Origin: Bacillota bacterium
Lineage (GTDB): Bacteria; Bacillota; Ch66; Ch109
Length of the DNA stretch: 64,000 nt
Reading direction: 5' to 3'
Assembly: GCA_013178275.1 (NCBI GenBank)
Contig: JABLWZ010000007.1
Span: 62,001 to 126,000 of the forward strand
The position numbers and the translations under genes were made by a program. The notes under the pieces are model-generated. The model was not told where the DNA came from, did no database searches, and was given only the letters and a program-made list of their open reading frames with translations. This document shows, piece by piece, positions 1-8,702 of the stretch. Position 1 is the first letter of the stretch, and every line of letters starts with the position of its first letter.

Positions 1-231
1 CCCGTGATAGGTCTTAATCTCATCGATCACCGTCCCCCGGGACATCGTCCCGACCATGCCGTTCCTGGTGTCGTTGAGGCGCAGCACCAGCAGCTCGGGA
101 AAAGACTTCATCGCCACCCCGTCCTTCTTGAACCCGGTGGTGTTGACGTTGGCCAGGTTATTGGCGATGACATCGTTGCGGGTAGACTCGGCCAGCATGC
201 CGCTGGCCGCAATGTATAAGCCTCGGAGCAT
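1..231 (-). CDS. flhO: Flagellar rod/hook-basal body protein, 5' part (FlhO/FlgF-FlgG family)
   Basis: The first 77 codons are present; the rest lies beyond the window edge. The N-terminus starts [12 protein letters not shown] and continues with an [15 protein letters not shown] stretch, the signature of flagellar rod and hook proteins (FlgB/C/F/G/E), which are exported by the flagellar type III system and polymerise in the axial structure. In Bacillus subtilis, flhO-flhP follow mbl and spoIIID, and the same neighbours occur here, so FlhO (FlgF-like) is the best name. FlgG cannot be excluded from this fragment. The ATG at 231 is preceded by AGGAGG with good spacing. Confidence 0.85.
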   Translation of the reverse strand, partial: MLRGLYIAASGMLAESTRNDVIANNLANVNTTGFKKDGVAMKSFPELLVLRLNDTRNGMVGTMSRGTVIDEIKTYHG

Positions 232-341
232 AGAGCGTTTCCTCCTGCAGTTCAAAGCCGACACTCATATTATCGAGTGCCGGCTTCGATTACTTTAACC
301 AAACCGCTGGCGCTGCCCCGGGCCCGATGTCTGGACCCGGT

Positions 342-1433
342 TTACGACAGCCACGGTTTCTCGAAGGTGATCTTGGTCAACTCGTGCTGGTAGGCTGCCG
401 TCCTCAAGGCCTTCTGGGCATTGGCCGTGCTGAGTTCAGCGCTCAGTACGTCACCCCGGGGGATCATGCCCAGCTCGTACTTCAACTGAGCGACCTTCAG
501 GCTGTCCTCCGCCTGTTTCAGGCTCTGCTCCAGGGTCTTGTACTGCTCTTCCTGCTGGCAGATGGTGTTGTAGATGTTGTATACCGTCTGCTTCGCCTGC
601 TCCTTGTCTTCATACGCGGTCAGCTCCGCCTTTTGCACATTGATCCGGTTGGTGTCCCAGTCAGAGTTGGTCATATTAAAGTTCATCTTGGCGCTCTCGA
701 CATTCTTATCCGCCTGCCAGAGGTTGGGATTCTCCTCCAGCCGGTGCAGCACCTCGGTGTCGAGGTCAGCGACCTTCAGCGGCTCGAAAACCGGGTTGTC
801 GGTCAGGACCGGCCGGTCTTTTAGATTGATACCGATCAGGTCGTTAAAGTTCTGGTAGCTCTCGGCCAGGTTGGTCCGGCTCTCGTTCAGCGCGGCCTCC
901 TTTTTGGTATAGTTCGCCTCCGCGGTGTTCTTATCGGTCAGGCTCACCTTCCCTACCTGGTATCCCACTCGGGCCGCCAACCGCTGGTAATCCGCGTAAG
1001 CCAGCTCCTTTTCCGCTATCGCCACGCTGTCCTGGGCGGTCAAAACATCGGTATAAGCCTGGAAAACCGACTTAACAACGGCATCAGCCTTAGTGCTCCG
1101 GCTCTTTTTGGCTATCTCGAGCGAGATGCTCTTCTGAATCATGCTGACATAGGAGTTGGCCACGCTGTCCACCTGGTTGCCGTCAGCCGCCGGGGTAAAG
1201 GCGTTCAAATTATCTTCGGCGTCTTCCAGCGACTTCTGCTTGCTTTCGATGTCGTAATCGGACTGCCTCAGTTCCGGGCTGTGCACCAGCGCCATATCGA
1301 CCGCCTTGTCCAGCGTAAGCCCCGTGGCGTCCACTCCACCGGCGTCAGCCCCCAGTGCCGCTGCCGGCATCATAACCGTAATCGCTGCTATCAAAAATCC
1401 TATTAACGCCCTCCGCCTTTTCATCAAAAACAC
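342..1433 (-). CDS. TolC-like outer-membrane-efflux-family protein
   Basis: 363 aa. An N-terminal basic/hydrophobic signal peptide (roughly residues 5-29, ending near AALGA) is followed by long amphipathic helices in two similar halves, each opening with the L..A...AL..NP/SPEL pattern of the OEP (TolC) family. It lacks beta-strand-rich segments as long as those of classical TolC. GTG at 1433 is favoured because GGGAGGG lies 7 nt upstream; an in-frame ATG at 1424 would be 16 nt away. The gene sits alone between mbl and the flagellar rod gene. In an organism that otherwise looks monoderm its role is unclear: it could be an exported coiled-coil surface protein rather than an efflux duct. Confidence 0.75.
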   Translation of the reverse strand: MFLMKRRRALIGFLIAAITVMMPAAALGADAGGVDATGLTLDKAVDMALVHSPELRQSDYDIESKQKSLEDAEDNLNAFTPAADGNQVDSVANSYVSMIQKSISLEIAKKSRSTKADAVVKSVFQAYTDVLTAQDSVAIAEKELAYADYQRLAARVGYQVGKVSLTDKNTAEANYTKKEAALNESRTNLAESYQNFNDLIGINLKDRPVLTDNPVFEPLKVADLDTEVLHRLEENPNLWQADKNVESAKMNFNMTNSDWDTNRINVQKAELTAYEDKEQAKQTVYNIYNTICQQEEQYKTLEQSLKQAEDSLKVAQLKYELGMIPRGDVLSAELSTANAQKALRTAAYQHELTKITFEKPWLS

Positions 1434-1820
1434 TTTCGGTCCCTCCCGTAGTTTTGTCCTTAATCGGTTCGCTTTTGGCCCGCTGTTCGCCCTTCACTTT
1501 TTGACCATACCCCCATTTTAAACCAGAATTTAGTTAGATTATTAATAAATGTGTGTAAAAAATGTGAAAGAATAACCTTAACTCCCTGATCGTAGCTGTC
1601 TTTTTGTCATAACCTGATTATCCGTCCTGCAGCTGAAACCACACTGAGACCAAACTGAAAGTTGGTTGAGTCTTTGCAGCTTATGCCCTGGTCTCGGCCC
1701 GGTACTGTCAGAACCACGATTGAAATAGAACAGCGCCCGTCGGATGTCCCGACCGGCGCTGGAAGGCTTTTTCCTTATTCCGGTTTACGTATGTAGCGAC
1801 CACAAGGTTTTAGGTTAAAC
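1434..1820. other. Intergenic region between mbl and the TolC-like gene
   Basis: No coding potential is seen. It contains one GC-rich hairpin (1731-1761, annotated separately) and an A+T-rich stretch at about 1515-1600 that probably holds the promoter of the TolC-like gene. No clean -35/-10 pair could be assigned. Confidence 0.5.
1731..1772 (-). terminator. Hairpin, candidate terminator downstream of mbl
   Basis: AGCGCC/GGCGCT and CGTCGG/CCGACC arms form a strong stem about 60 nt after the mbl stop. On the minus strand the tail is only moderately T-rich (TTCTATTTC). On the plus strand it is followed by GGAAGGCTTTTT, so it could work in either direction. Confidence 0.45.
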
Positions 1821-2849
1821 CTACCCGGCTGCCTTCGCGGCCCGCTGCCCGATGTTGAACAGGTGCTGTGAGTTGATCGCCACCCCGGTCCCCAGGGCCA
1901 CACAGGACACCGCGTCATCCGCCACGTGCACGGTCAGCCCGGTATCCCGGCTGATAAGCTTGTCCAGCCCATCCAGCAGCGCTCCGCCGCCGGTCATGAC
2001 GATCCCGTGGTTGATGATGTCGGCTACCAGCTCCGGAGGTGTCTTCTCCAGGACCTCCTTCACCGCGGCCACCACCGCCGTCACCGGCTCCAGCATGGCC
2101 TCGTGGACCTCCCGGGAGGTGACGTGGATGTTCTTGGGCAGACCGCTCACCAGGTCGCGCCCCCTGATCTCGGCATCCTGCTCCCCCTCCTTGCTCTCGG
2201 GGAAGGCGGTCCCGATCCGGATCTTCAGCTCCTCGGCGGTACGCTCGCCGATCAGGAGGTTGTGCTCCTTGCGGATGTAGCGTACGATAGCCTCGTCGAA
2301 CTTGTCGCCCCCCACCCGGAGCGACCGGCTGCAGACGATCCCACCCAGGGAGAGCACGGCGATATCGGTGGTTCCCCCTCCGATATCCACCACCATGTGG
2401 CCGGTGGCCTCGGCGATATTTATCCCCGCGCCCAGAGCGGCGGCGACCGGCTCCTCGATCATCATCGCCCGGCGCGCGCCTGCCTGCATGGCAGCCTGAA
2501 GCACCGCCCTCTCCTCCACGCTGGTCACCCCGCTGGGGATGCAGACCAGCACCCGAGGCCGGAAAAACAGGCGCTTACCAGTAGCCTTTTGGATAAAATA
2601 ACGCAGCATCCGCTCGGTAACGTCATAATCAGCGATAACCCCGTCCCGCAGAGGCCTGATGGCGACGATGTTGCCAGGGGTCCGACCCAGCATCCGGCGG
2701 GCTTCCTCACCCACCGCGATGATCTTACCGTTAGTCCGGTCAATGGCCACTACCGATGGCTCGTGGAGGACTATCCCTCTCCCCCGGACATACACCAGTA
2801 CGGTGGCGGTACCCAGATCAACCCCTATGTCTTCAGAGAAACTGAACAT
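1821..2849 (-). CDS. mbl: Rod-shape-determining actin homologue Mbl/MreB
   Basis: 342 aa, the normal length for MreB-family proteins, which form membrane-associated filaments directing lateral wall synthesis. The actin-fold phosphate loops are visible: DLGTA (residues 11-15) and DIGGGT (155-160), plus IEEPVAAALGAG near 131-142 and a TGGGALLDG loop near the C-terminus. The ATG at 2849 follows GAGGAG. Position next to spoIIID and the flhO-type gene matches the Bacillus spoIIID-mbl-flhO-flhP order, which favours Mbl over MreB or MreBH. Confidence 0.95.
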   Translation of the reverse strand: MFSFSEDIGVDLGTATVLVYVRGRGIVLHEPSVVAIDRTNGKIIAVGEEARRMLGRTPGNIVAIRPLRDGVIADYDVTERMLRYFIQKATGKRLFFRPRVLVCIPSGVTSVEERAVLQAAMQAGARRAMMIEEPVAAALGAGINIAEATGHMVVDIGGGTTDIAVLSLGGIVCSRSLRVGGDKFDEAIVRYIRKEHNLLIGERTAEELKIRIGTAFPESKEGEQDAEIRGRDLVSGLPKNIHVTSREVHEAMLEPVTAVVAAVKEVLEKTPPELVADIINHGIVMTGGGALLDGLDKLISRDTGLTVHVADDAVSCVALGTGVAINSQHLFNIGQRAAKAAG

Positions 2850-2947
2850 TAGGCGATTCTCCTCTGGTTGGATTATTTTAGTTTAAGTGATTTATATTTC
2901 TACAAATCCCTCCTAAATCCTCTAAAAAGTTATTATATCATGGAAAA

Positions 2948-3196
2948 TTACTCTATCCTATACTTTCTTCGGGTCGCCTCCCCACCCCGCAGGTGGCGCT
3001 CGGCCTTATTGATCTCCAGGATTTTCCGTACCTGGGACGCCATCTGGTGATTGATGCCGGGGAGCCTCTCCGTCACATCCTTATGCACCGTGCTCTTGCT
3101 GATCTTGAAGACATCGGCGGCCTGCCTTACCGTTGCCGAAGTCTCCACGATATAGGAACCCACTTCCAATATCCGGTTACGGATGTAATCCTGCAT
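2948..3196 (-). CDS. spoIIID: Sporulation transcription regulator SpoIIID
   Basis: 82 aa. SpoIIID is the mother-cell DNA-binding regulator acting between sigma-E and sigma-K. A helix-turn-helix spans about residues 22-45 (TVRQAADVFKISKSTVHKD), followed by a basic C-terminal tail (GGEATRRKY), both typical of the family. ATG at 3196 has GGGGGAGG 8 nt upstream. Its place between spoIID and mbl is the conserved one. Confidence 0.95.
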   Translation of the reverse strand: MQDYIRNRILEVGSYIVETSATVRQAADVFKISKSTVHKDVTERLPGINHQMASQVRKILEINKAERHLRGGEATRRKYRIE

Positions 3197-3328
3197 TCCA
3201 TTTACCTCCCCCGTGGGTTTTAGCCGAACTCCGCAAGGCTTGTTAATATATATGAAGGAGATAAACGAAACAAAACCCCCCCGGCAGCCTACCCGACGCC
3301 GAAGCCGCTGGAAAATGCTTGCACTACC

Positions 3329-4315
3329 CTAGCTGCCCATCCGCTGAATCTCCACCCCCTGGTAATAATACTGAAGAATCTCGGCCGGGGTCTTTCCCGC
3401 CCTGGCCAGCCCCTGCGCCCCGTACTGACACATACCCACCCCGTGACCATAACCCTGGGTGTAAAACGTTACTCCATCACTGTTCAACTGCCACCGGAAC
3501 CGGGTCGAGGCCAGTCCCAGCCGACTCCTGATCTCCGTTCCCGCGAACCGTTTCTGGCCTACCACCAGAGTCTTGATCCGCCCGGTGGGACTGTGGGCAA
3601 ATGCCTGAATGGTCGCCGGACCGCTGTTTTTCGATTTTCCGGCGCCCGAGGCCACCGGGACCGCCGGCGAAAGACCCAGCTTTTTGTACAGGTCATCCCA
3701 GGATACCGTAACCTCGTCCTGGTAATGGGGAGCCCCGCCGCAGTATCCGCAGGCCACCCCGCGCAGGTAAGGGACCTTGTAGACCCAGACATCCTCCGAG
3801 TTCTCAGTCGCCCCCCCGCAGGTGGAGTGGTACACCGGGTCGATCAGCTCACCCTGGTAGGTGACCACCAGACCGCGGGTCGACTCCACCGCCTCCGCGA
3901 TCTTCCGGTGATAGCCCGCGTAGTGGAGCACACCCCACTCCCGCCACAGCTCGTCATTCCCCTTCCAGGCCTGGCAGTGGGCCGGGTCCGAGCACAGGTC
4001 CGCCCCGGGGTGGCTGCTTTTACCCTGGCGGATGCGCTTCAAGGTATAGGTTCGGGCCGCGATCGCCTGGGCCGCCAGCGCGGAAGGTTCAAATACCGCC
4101 GGCATCTCGGCCGCCACCACCCCCACCAGGTAATCGTCCAGCGGCAGGGTTTCGACCTTGCCGCTCTTCACGTTCAGAACCCGGACCATGAGATCAGAGG
4201 TTTTTATCTGGACCGGCGGAGACAGCGGTTCGCTCTCAAGGACACTGACCACCAATGCCGGGATGCTGGCGACTATCAGACATACCATGACCAGACCCAA
4301 TAACTTCCTGGGCAC
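3329..4315 (-). CDS. spoIID: Stage II sporulation protein D, peptidoglycan lytic transglycosylase
   Basis: 328 aa from GTG at 4315. This start is chosen because GGAGGT (4321-4326) lies 5 nt upstream; an in-frame ATG at 4339 has no ribosome site. An N-terminal membrane anchor (LLGLVMVCLIVASIPALVV) is followed by the SpoIID domain. The catalytic glutamate is in VVAAEMP (Glu70 from this start), and later family motifs include AQAIAARTY, STCGG and a C-terminal QGYGHGVGMCQYGA. In the known DMP machine SpoIID cleaves denuded glycan strands during engulfment. spoIIID lies just downstream. Confidence 0.95.
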   Translation of the reverse strand: MPRKLLGLVMVCLIVASIPALVVSVLESEPLSPPVQIKTSDLMVRVLNVKSGKVETLPLDDYLVGVVAAEMPAVFEPSALAAQAIAARTYTLKRIRQGKSSHPGADLCSDPAHCQAWKGNDELWREWGVLHYAGYHRKIAEAVESTRGLVVTYQGELIDPVYHSTCGGATENSEDVWVYKVPYLRGVACGYCGGAPHYQDEVTVSWDDLYKKLGLSPAVPVASGAGKSKNSGPATIQAFAHSPTGRIKTLVVGQKRFAGTEIRSRLGLASTRFRWQLNSDGVTFYTQGYGHGVGMCQYGAQGLARAGKTPAEILQYYYQGVEIQRMGS

Positions 4316-4422
4316 TCGGCACCTCCACACTGCTGCCATTTACAGAAATGGTAATATTTCTCTCACTATGGATATTATGCCGGTGCACCCCTATCTATAC
4401 ATCAAACCCCGGTAAAAAACTA

Positions 4423-5433
4423 TTAATAGTCTTCCATTATCCGGGGAGTCCCCAGATGAAAATAGGTACGGTCGTCCTGGCCCCGGTACCGGACCGCCAG
4501 CTGAAGATTCACCGACGCACCTCCGCGTTCAGATCGTTCTGGGATCGCGGGAGAAAAAGCGGTCACCAGCAGCAGGTCATCCAGTTTCGAGCGCTCCACC
4601 TCACGGGCCCTGGCCGCGGCCAGGACCTGGGACACCAGACCGCTCATCCGCTCCTCGTCAACCTTCCCCTCCCGCCAGCAGATGATCTCGACCGAGGTGC
4701 CTCTCTCCTCCCCCAGTTGGCTGAGGCTGTCCTCCATCGCCCCCCTCAGCGACGAAGCCATCTCCGGCCCGGTCAGGCCCGTGCAACGAAGCACCAAGTA
4801 AGTCATACCCCCCATACCAATTTCCCCCGCCGGGTAATCGGCGCTCCGCGCCCAGGACTCCACCCAGCGGTCATCCCCCAGCCAGCGCAGGTAGTTGACT
4901 CCCCACGCGTCTTCCACCCGGCCCGAGTTCCAGGTCCCGGTCGGCCAAACCAGGGCATCGTTTTTTACCTGGGCCGATTCCAGGGGGCGGACCGCCTGCT
5001 GCACCATTTCCATCAGAGCCTCCTCAGTGGCCCCGCTGTCGTTTACCCATACCCAGCCCGTCAGGCTGTACTCCTCAATGTTTTCCCCGCACAAGAGAGA
5101 CAGTCCCCGGAGATCGATCGGTCCTCCTTCCGCCTTCCCCGGGTCCACGGCAGTCACAGCGACCTCCGGCACTGTACCACCTGTCCCCGGCCCGAGCAAC
5201 CCCACGTCCTCTCCGTCAAGGTCCGGCCTTTCAGGACGCAGGCTCAGCGCCCAAGCGCTTAAAACCGCGGCCACCGCCAGCAGCAGCAGAATCGATCCCA
5301 GCCTTTTCCAGCTTCGTAAACCGTCCGTTCTCCTATCATCCTTCCCTACCAGAAGTAGAATCCCATTTCCTTCCCTTAGTTTACCCAGTATCAATTTATA
5401 AAATAGGGCTGCTGACCACACGGTCTTCAGCAC
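4423..5433 (-). CDS. YwmB-like membrane-anchored sporulation-locus protein
   Basis: At most 336 aa. One membrane segment (about residues 44-63, RLGSILLLLAVAAVLSAWAL) is followed by an extracytoplasmic domain resembling the YwmB family, consistent with Bacillus order ywmB-murAA-spoIID. murAA is absent here. The start is uncertain. The frame opens with GTG at 5433 inside a palindromic repeat and without a ribosome site. No in-frame ATG exists before the membrane segment. GGAAGG lies 7 nt before an ATT codon at 5361, which may be a rare start. Function of YwmB is unknown. Confidence 0.6.
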   Translation of the reverse strand: MLKTVWSAALFYKLILGKLREGNGILLLVGKDDRRTDGLRSWKRLGSILLLLAVAAVLSAWALSLRPERPDLDGEDVGLLGPGTGGTVPEVAVTAVDPGKAEGGPIDLRGLSLLCGENIEEYSLTGWVWVNDSGATEEALMEMVQQAVRPLESAQVKNDALVWPTGTWNSGRVEDAWGVNYLRWLGDDRWVESWARSADYPAGEIGMGGMTYLVLRCTGLTGPEMASSLRGAMEDSLSQLGEERGTSVEIICWREGKVDEERMSGLVSQVLAAARAREVERSKLDDLLLVTAFSPAIPERSERGGASVNLQLAVRYRGQDDRTYFHLGTPRIMEDY

Positions 5434-5439
5434 GGCGAA

Positions 5440-5535
5440 GAAAACTTGGCTATCGCCAAGCCTCTGGCGTAAGCGATGGCCCTAGTTGCACTTGCTTGCA
5501 TCGGAAAGTTCTCTAATATACTTTCCGATAGCGTG
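5440..5535. repeat. Complex palindromic intergenic element
   Basis: Contains CTTGGC/GCCAAG, a GGCTATCGCC versus GGCGTAAGCGATGGCC interrupted repeat, and a perfect ATCGGAAAGT/ACTTTCCGAT inverted repeat around about 5499-5528. It looks like a folded REP- or MITE-like element that has run into the 5' end of the YwmB-like frame. Confidence 0.5.
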
Positions 5536-5566
5536 AAATAGAAAACCCGAGGCCGCAGCCTCGGGT
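5535..5566 (-). terminator. Intrinsic terminator of the FG-GAP/SLH gene
   Basis: On the minus strand CCCGAGGC-TGCG-GCCTCGGG is followed by TTTTCTATTT, about 90 nt after the stop codon at 5658. Confidence 0.75.
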
Positions 5567-5657
5567 CAGTGGTTTCGTTCATTATTTAATCTTCAAACCA
5601 TCTCATAAAGACCGGTTTAGCATCTGGAACTGCCTCCCGGGGAGGTTCAGGGCACAG

Positions 5658-7721
5658 CTACCTCAAAACCTTGGCAATAGCCGAGGCCGACATCGCGCGG
5701 GTGGCATCGCCGGCTGGGTTGAACCCCTCTGACGGCCAGACCTTGATTATTCCCAGCTTGATGGCCCTGGCGACCCCCTCCCTGGCCCACGGAGAGATAT
5801 TCCCCGCGTCGATGACCCCCGCAAGCAGATGGTCTATTTCTTCCGGAGTAAGTTTGTCGGTCCCGACCACGAGTTTACCGCGGGCTTTCACCGCTAAAGC
5901 CGCCAGCTCCTGTCGGGTGATGGTTCGGTTGGGCTCGAACCTCCCTTCACCCACCCCGCTGACCAGCCCGGCCTGGGAGGCCGCCTCGACCGCTCCGAAG
6001 TACCAGGTCCCCTGGGGTACGTCCTCAAAGGTCGCGTTCCCCGGCGTGACTTCTTTCAGTCCCAGGGCCTTGCCCAGGAGGGTGGCGACCTCCGCCCGGC
6101 TGATAGCCCGCTCGGGTTGAAAGCTGGTCGGGGTAACCCCGCTGACCACCCCTTTATCCGCCAGGAAGAGGATGTCGTCCTTGGCCCAGTGGTCTCCGAT
6201 ATCGGTGAATCTGGGCTGCTCTACCACCGGAGGGGTGGGGGCGGCGGTCTTCTGGTCGTCGTTATCGGCGATAAAGACCTCGACGGTTCTCTGCTTCCCG
6301 ATCCTAAAGCCGTTGCCGGGGTTTTTCAGAGAAACGGTGAAACTCTCGCCCGCCTCCTTTAGGTCGTTATCAATTAGGCTTACCTTGAACAACCGGCTTG
6401 TAACGCCGTCCTCAAATGTCAGGGTTCCGCTGGCCGGGGTATAGTCTTCACCTGCGAGAGCCGTTTTGTCACTCGTAGCATAGTCCACTTTCAATTCTCC
6501 CCTGCCGTTGCCGCGAGTAACGTTAACGGTGGCACTGCCGCTTTCCTCCGAAACGTTGTAGCTGGCTTTCTCAAACTCCACCTTCCAGGAGGTGGTGTTG
6601 TTGATAAATATACCCAGCCGGCCGTTCCCCACCGCAGCTAGATCCACCATCCCGTCGCTGTTAAAGTCCCCGGTTGCTATGTCGGTGGCCGGCCCGCCGA
6701 TCCCAAAATCGTAGCGGCGGTCTTCGTCGAAGGAACCGTCACCCTTGTTCAAAAAGACGGAAATCGAGCCAGTGGTATCTATGGTAATAATATCCGGAAC
6801 CCAGTCCCCATCCAGGTCAGCGGTATATACCTTGTTGGGCTGGCCGAAACTGGCATACTCGTACTGGGTGCTTTTTACAAACGGGTCTTTGGCATCACCG
6901 CTGTTCAGGAAGACATTCAATTTATTATTATTGGCGTTGGTCGCCGCGATGTCGTTTTTCCCATCACCGTTATAATCGGCTATCGCCAGGCTGGTCAGCC
7001 TTCCATCGATCCCCTTGGACACGTTGTACAGGGTTTTCCCGTTTTTGCTGCTCGACAAAATCTCCAGGGTGTTGCTACCGATAGCTACCTCATCCTTGCC
7101 GTCACCGTTCAGGTCGCCCAGCGCGGCCGCCCCGGAAAGCACATTCTCGTAGGGGAACGCCGCCAAGCGGTCAGGTCCGTAAAAAACCTCTATGCCGTTT
7201 CCGTAATTCACGATGATGTCCTGCTGCCCGTCCTGGTTTAAGTCACCGATATAAGGCTGCAGCGGTACCCTTCCCAGCGACAGGTTCTGGGCGGTGAACT
7301 CGGCCTTGCCGTTGTTGGTCATCACAATGACTTCTTTAGTTATGTTGGTGACCAGGACAGCATCGAGGTCCCCATCCCGGTCCAGGTCACCCGGCCAGAT
7401 TTCGCAGACACCTTTTCCAGTCTGGAAGTCCACCCGTGGAAGCTCATCCAACTCGCCGTTCTTGACATTCTTAAAGAGACTCAGGATAGAATCACCACCG
7501 ACCAGCAGGTCGATATCGCCGTCTCCGTCAAAATCACCCGCCGCCGTACAGTTCCCGAGGTAGGTGTCGATATCCACCATCGGTTCAAAAGCGACCCCGG
7601 CCGCCTCCGCCTTTACGGCCGGTGTTCCCACCAGCAGGCAGAGGGCTAACAGTAAAACGGCCGGTAACAGTCCGCACCTGGAGCGTGCGGATGATATCCG
7701 GTTTATAATGCATCTGACCAA
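5658..7721 (-). CDS. Surface protein: FG-GAP/VCBS repeats, Calx-beta domain, SLH anchor
   Basis: 687 aa, exported. The signal peptide is LLPAVLLLALCLLVGTPAVKA. About seven FG-GAP/VCBS-like repeats (residues 45-375) each carry a calcium-binding-type loop such as DFDGDGDIDLL, DLNGDGKDEVA or DYNGDGKNDIA. A Calx-beta domain follows (about 381-488, TVNVTRGNG...DYTPASGTLTFEDG...DNDLKEAGE). Three SLH domains (about 505-687) attach it to secondary cell-wall polymer. TTG at 7721 is the start, with AAGGAGATGATAGG upstream. First of three consecutive surface genes. Probably an adhesion, matrix or structural S-layer-associated protein; the ligand is unknown. Confidence 0.85.
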   Translation of the reverse strand: MVRCIINRISSARSRCGLLPAVLLLALCLLVGTPAVKAEAAGVAFEPMVDIDTYLGNCTAAGDFDGDGDIDLLVGGDSILSLFKNVKNGELDELPRVDFQTGKGVCEIWPGDLDRDGDLDAVLVTNITKEVIVMTNNGKAEFTAQNLSLGRVPLQPYIGDLNQDGQQDIIVNYGNGIEVFYGPDRLAAFPYENVLSGAAALGDLNGDGKDEVAIGSNTLEILSSSKNGKTLYNVSKGIDGRLTSLAIADYNGDGKNDIAATNANNNKLNVFLNSGDAKDPFVKSTQYEYASFGQPNKVYTADLDGDWVPDIITIDTTGSISVFLNKGDGSFDEDRRYDFGIGGPATDIATGDFNSDGMVDLAAVGNGRLGIFINNTTSWKVEFEKASYNVSEESGSATVNVTRGNGRGELKVDYATSDKTALAGEDYTPASGTLTFEDGVTSRLFKVSLIDNDLKEAGESFTVSLKNPGNGFRIGKQRTVEVFIADNDDQKTAAPTPPVVEQPRFTDIGDHWAKDDILFLADKGVVSGVTPTSFQPERAISRAEVATLLGKALGLKEVTPGNATFEDVPQGTWYFGAVEAASQAGLVSGVGEGRFEPNRTITRQELAALAVKARGKLVVGTDKLTPEEIDHLLAGVIDAGNISPWAREGVARAIKLGIIKVWPSEGFNPAGDATRAMSASAIAKVLR

Positions 7722-7878
7722 TACCTATCATCTCCTTTTCCCTTTGTCAGCTTGATGCATTTTAGAAAAGAAAATCCGCGTTTAGGATGCCGGATGATCA
7801 TCGAACCTGGTTATCGTCTATACCGGACCGGTTGCAGTAAAACCCGTAAGTATGTTTTTGCCATCCCGCGATACCTAA

Positions 7879-8628
7879 TCATGAAGAGATGATAACGACG
7901 CTTCGGGCAGCCTCGTCCCAGGAGATCGGGGCGCCGAAAGACTGCGCGAAAAACCTTATAGGGAGCATCGCCCGGCCGTCCCGGATCTCAGCCGCGGCGT
8001 CCATGGGGATGGATACACCGTTGATCAGCATGCTTTTATCATTGACCTTGACCTTTACAACCTTGTCCCCCCTGGTCAGGGTGACGGTTTTGGTGGCCTC
8101 GTCCCATACGATGTCCTTATCCGCGATCCCGATCGCCCGCCCGACGTACCTGAGCGGCAGATAGGTACGGCCGTTCTTGATATACGGAGATACATCCATC
8201 TGAAATGGAGTCCCGTTGATCCAGCTCACGTTGGAATCAATATTGAAAACCGTGCGGGTCAAGGTATCCTTTATTGACTGTTCCCTGACCGGGTAAGTCA
8301 CATCACCGATAATCTGCTCACTGTAATCGACCGCTACAATATCATCGCGGTCATCAAAACTGATCTTTGAACCGAATCCCGCGAAGGAATGGTCCGAGGG
8401 CGAGAAGATGATTACCGAGTCGCCTTCATAAAGCTTCATTATGGTGTTGCCCACGGCATAAGCAACGATGTACATCTCGCCGTGGGGACGGGTTATCACC
8501 ATCTTGTATTCTTCTTCAAACACCTCGTTGACGTGTACGGTTTCGGTGAAACTCGCCAAGCCGGGGCTGGATAACTGAAGCACCATGAACGCTGCCAGAA
8601 CCAGGGTGTAAAAAATCCTCTTGTTCAT
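7879..8628 (-). CDS. Exported stalk-domain (copper amine oxidase N-terminal-like) protein
   Basis: 249 aa from ATG at 8628 (AAGGTGG upstream; an in-frame GTG at 8643 is less likely). A signal peptide (FYTLVLAAFMVLQLSSPGLA) precedes a unique region of about 120 residues and then a C-terminal pair of the repeats found in the copper-amine-oxidase N-terminal/stalk family: NGRTYLPLRYVGRAIG...WDEATKTVTL and DGRAMLPIRFFAQSFG...WDEAARSVVI. There is no amine oxidase catalytic domain. In Firmicutes this domain is usually a wall- or surface-associated module. Sits between two SLH genes in the same direction. Confidence 0.8.
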   Translation of the reverse strand: MNKRIFYTLVLAAFMVLQLSSPGLASFTETVHVNEVFEEEYKMVITRPHGEMYIVAYAVGNTIMKLYEGDSVIIFSPSDHSFAGFGSKISFDDRDDIVAVDYSEQIIGDVTYPVREQSIKDTLTRTVFNIDSNVSWINGTPFQMDVSPYIKNGRTYLPLRYVGRAIGIADKDIVWDEATKTVTLTRGDKVVKVKVNDKSMLINGVSIPMDAAAEIRDGRAMLPIRFFAQSFGAPISWDEAARSVVIISS

Positions 8629-8702
8629 TATGACAAATACCACCTTAGTACTTCAGTAATCTGGTTTTAGGAGCCCTCCCCCGCTCAACGCAGTCGGTAC
8701 AG

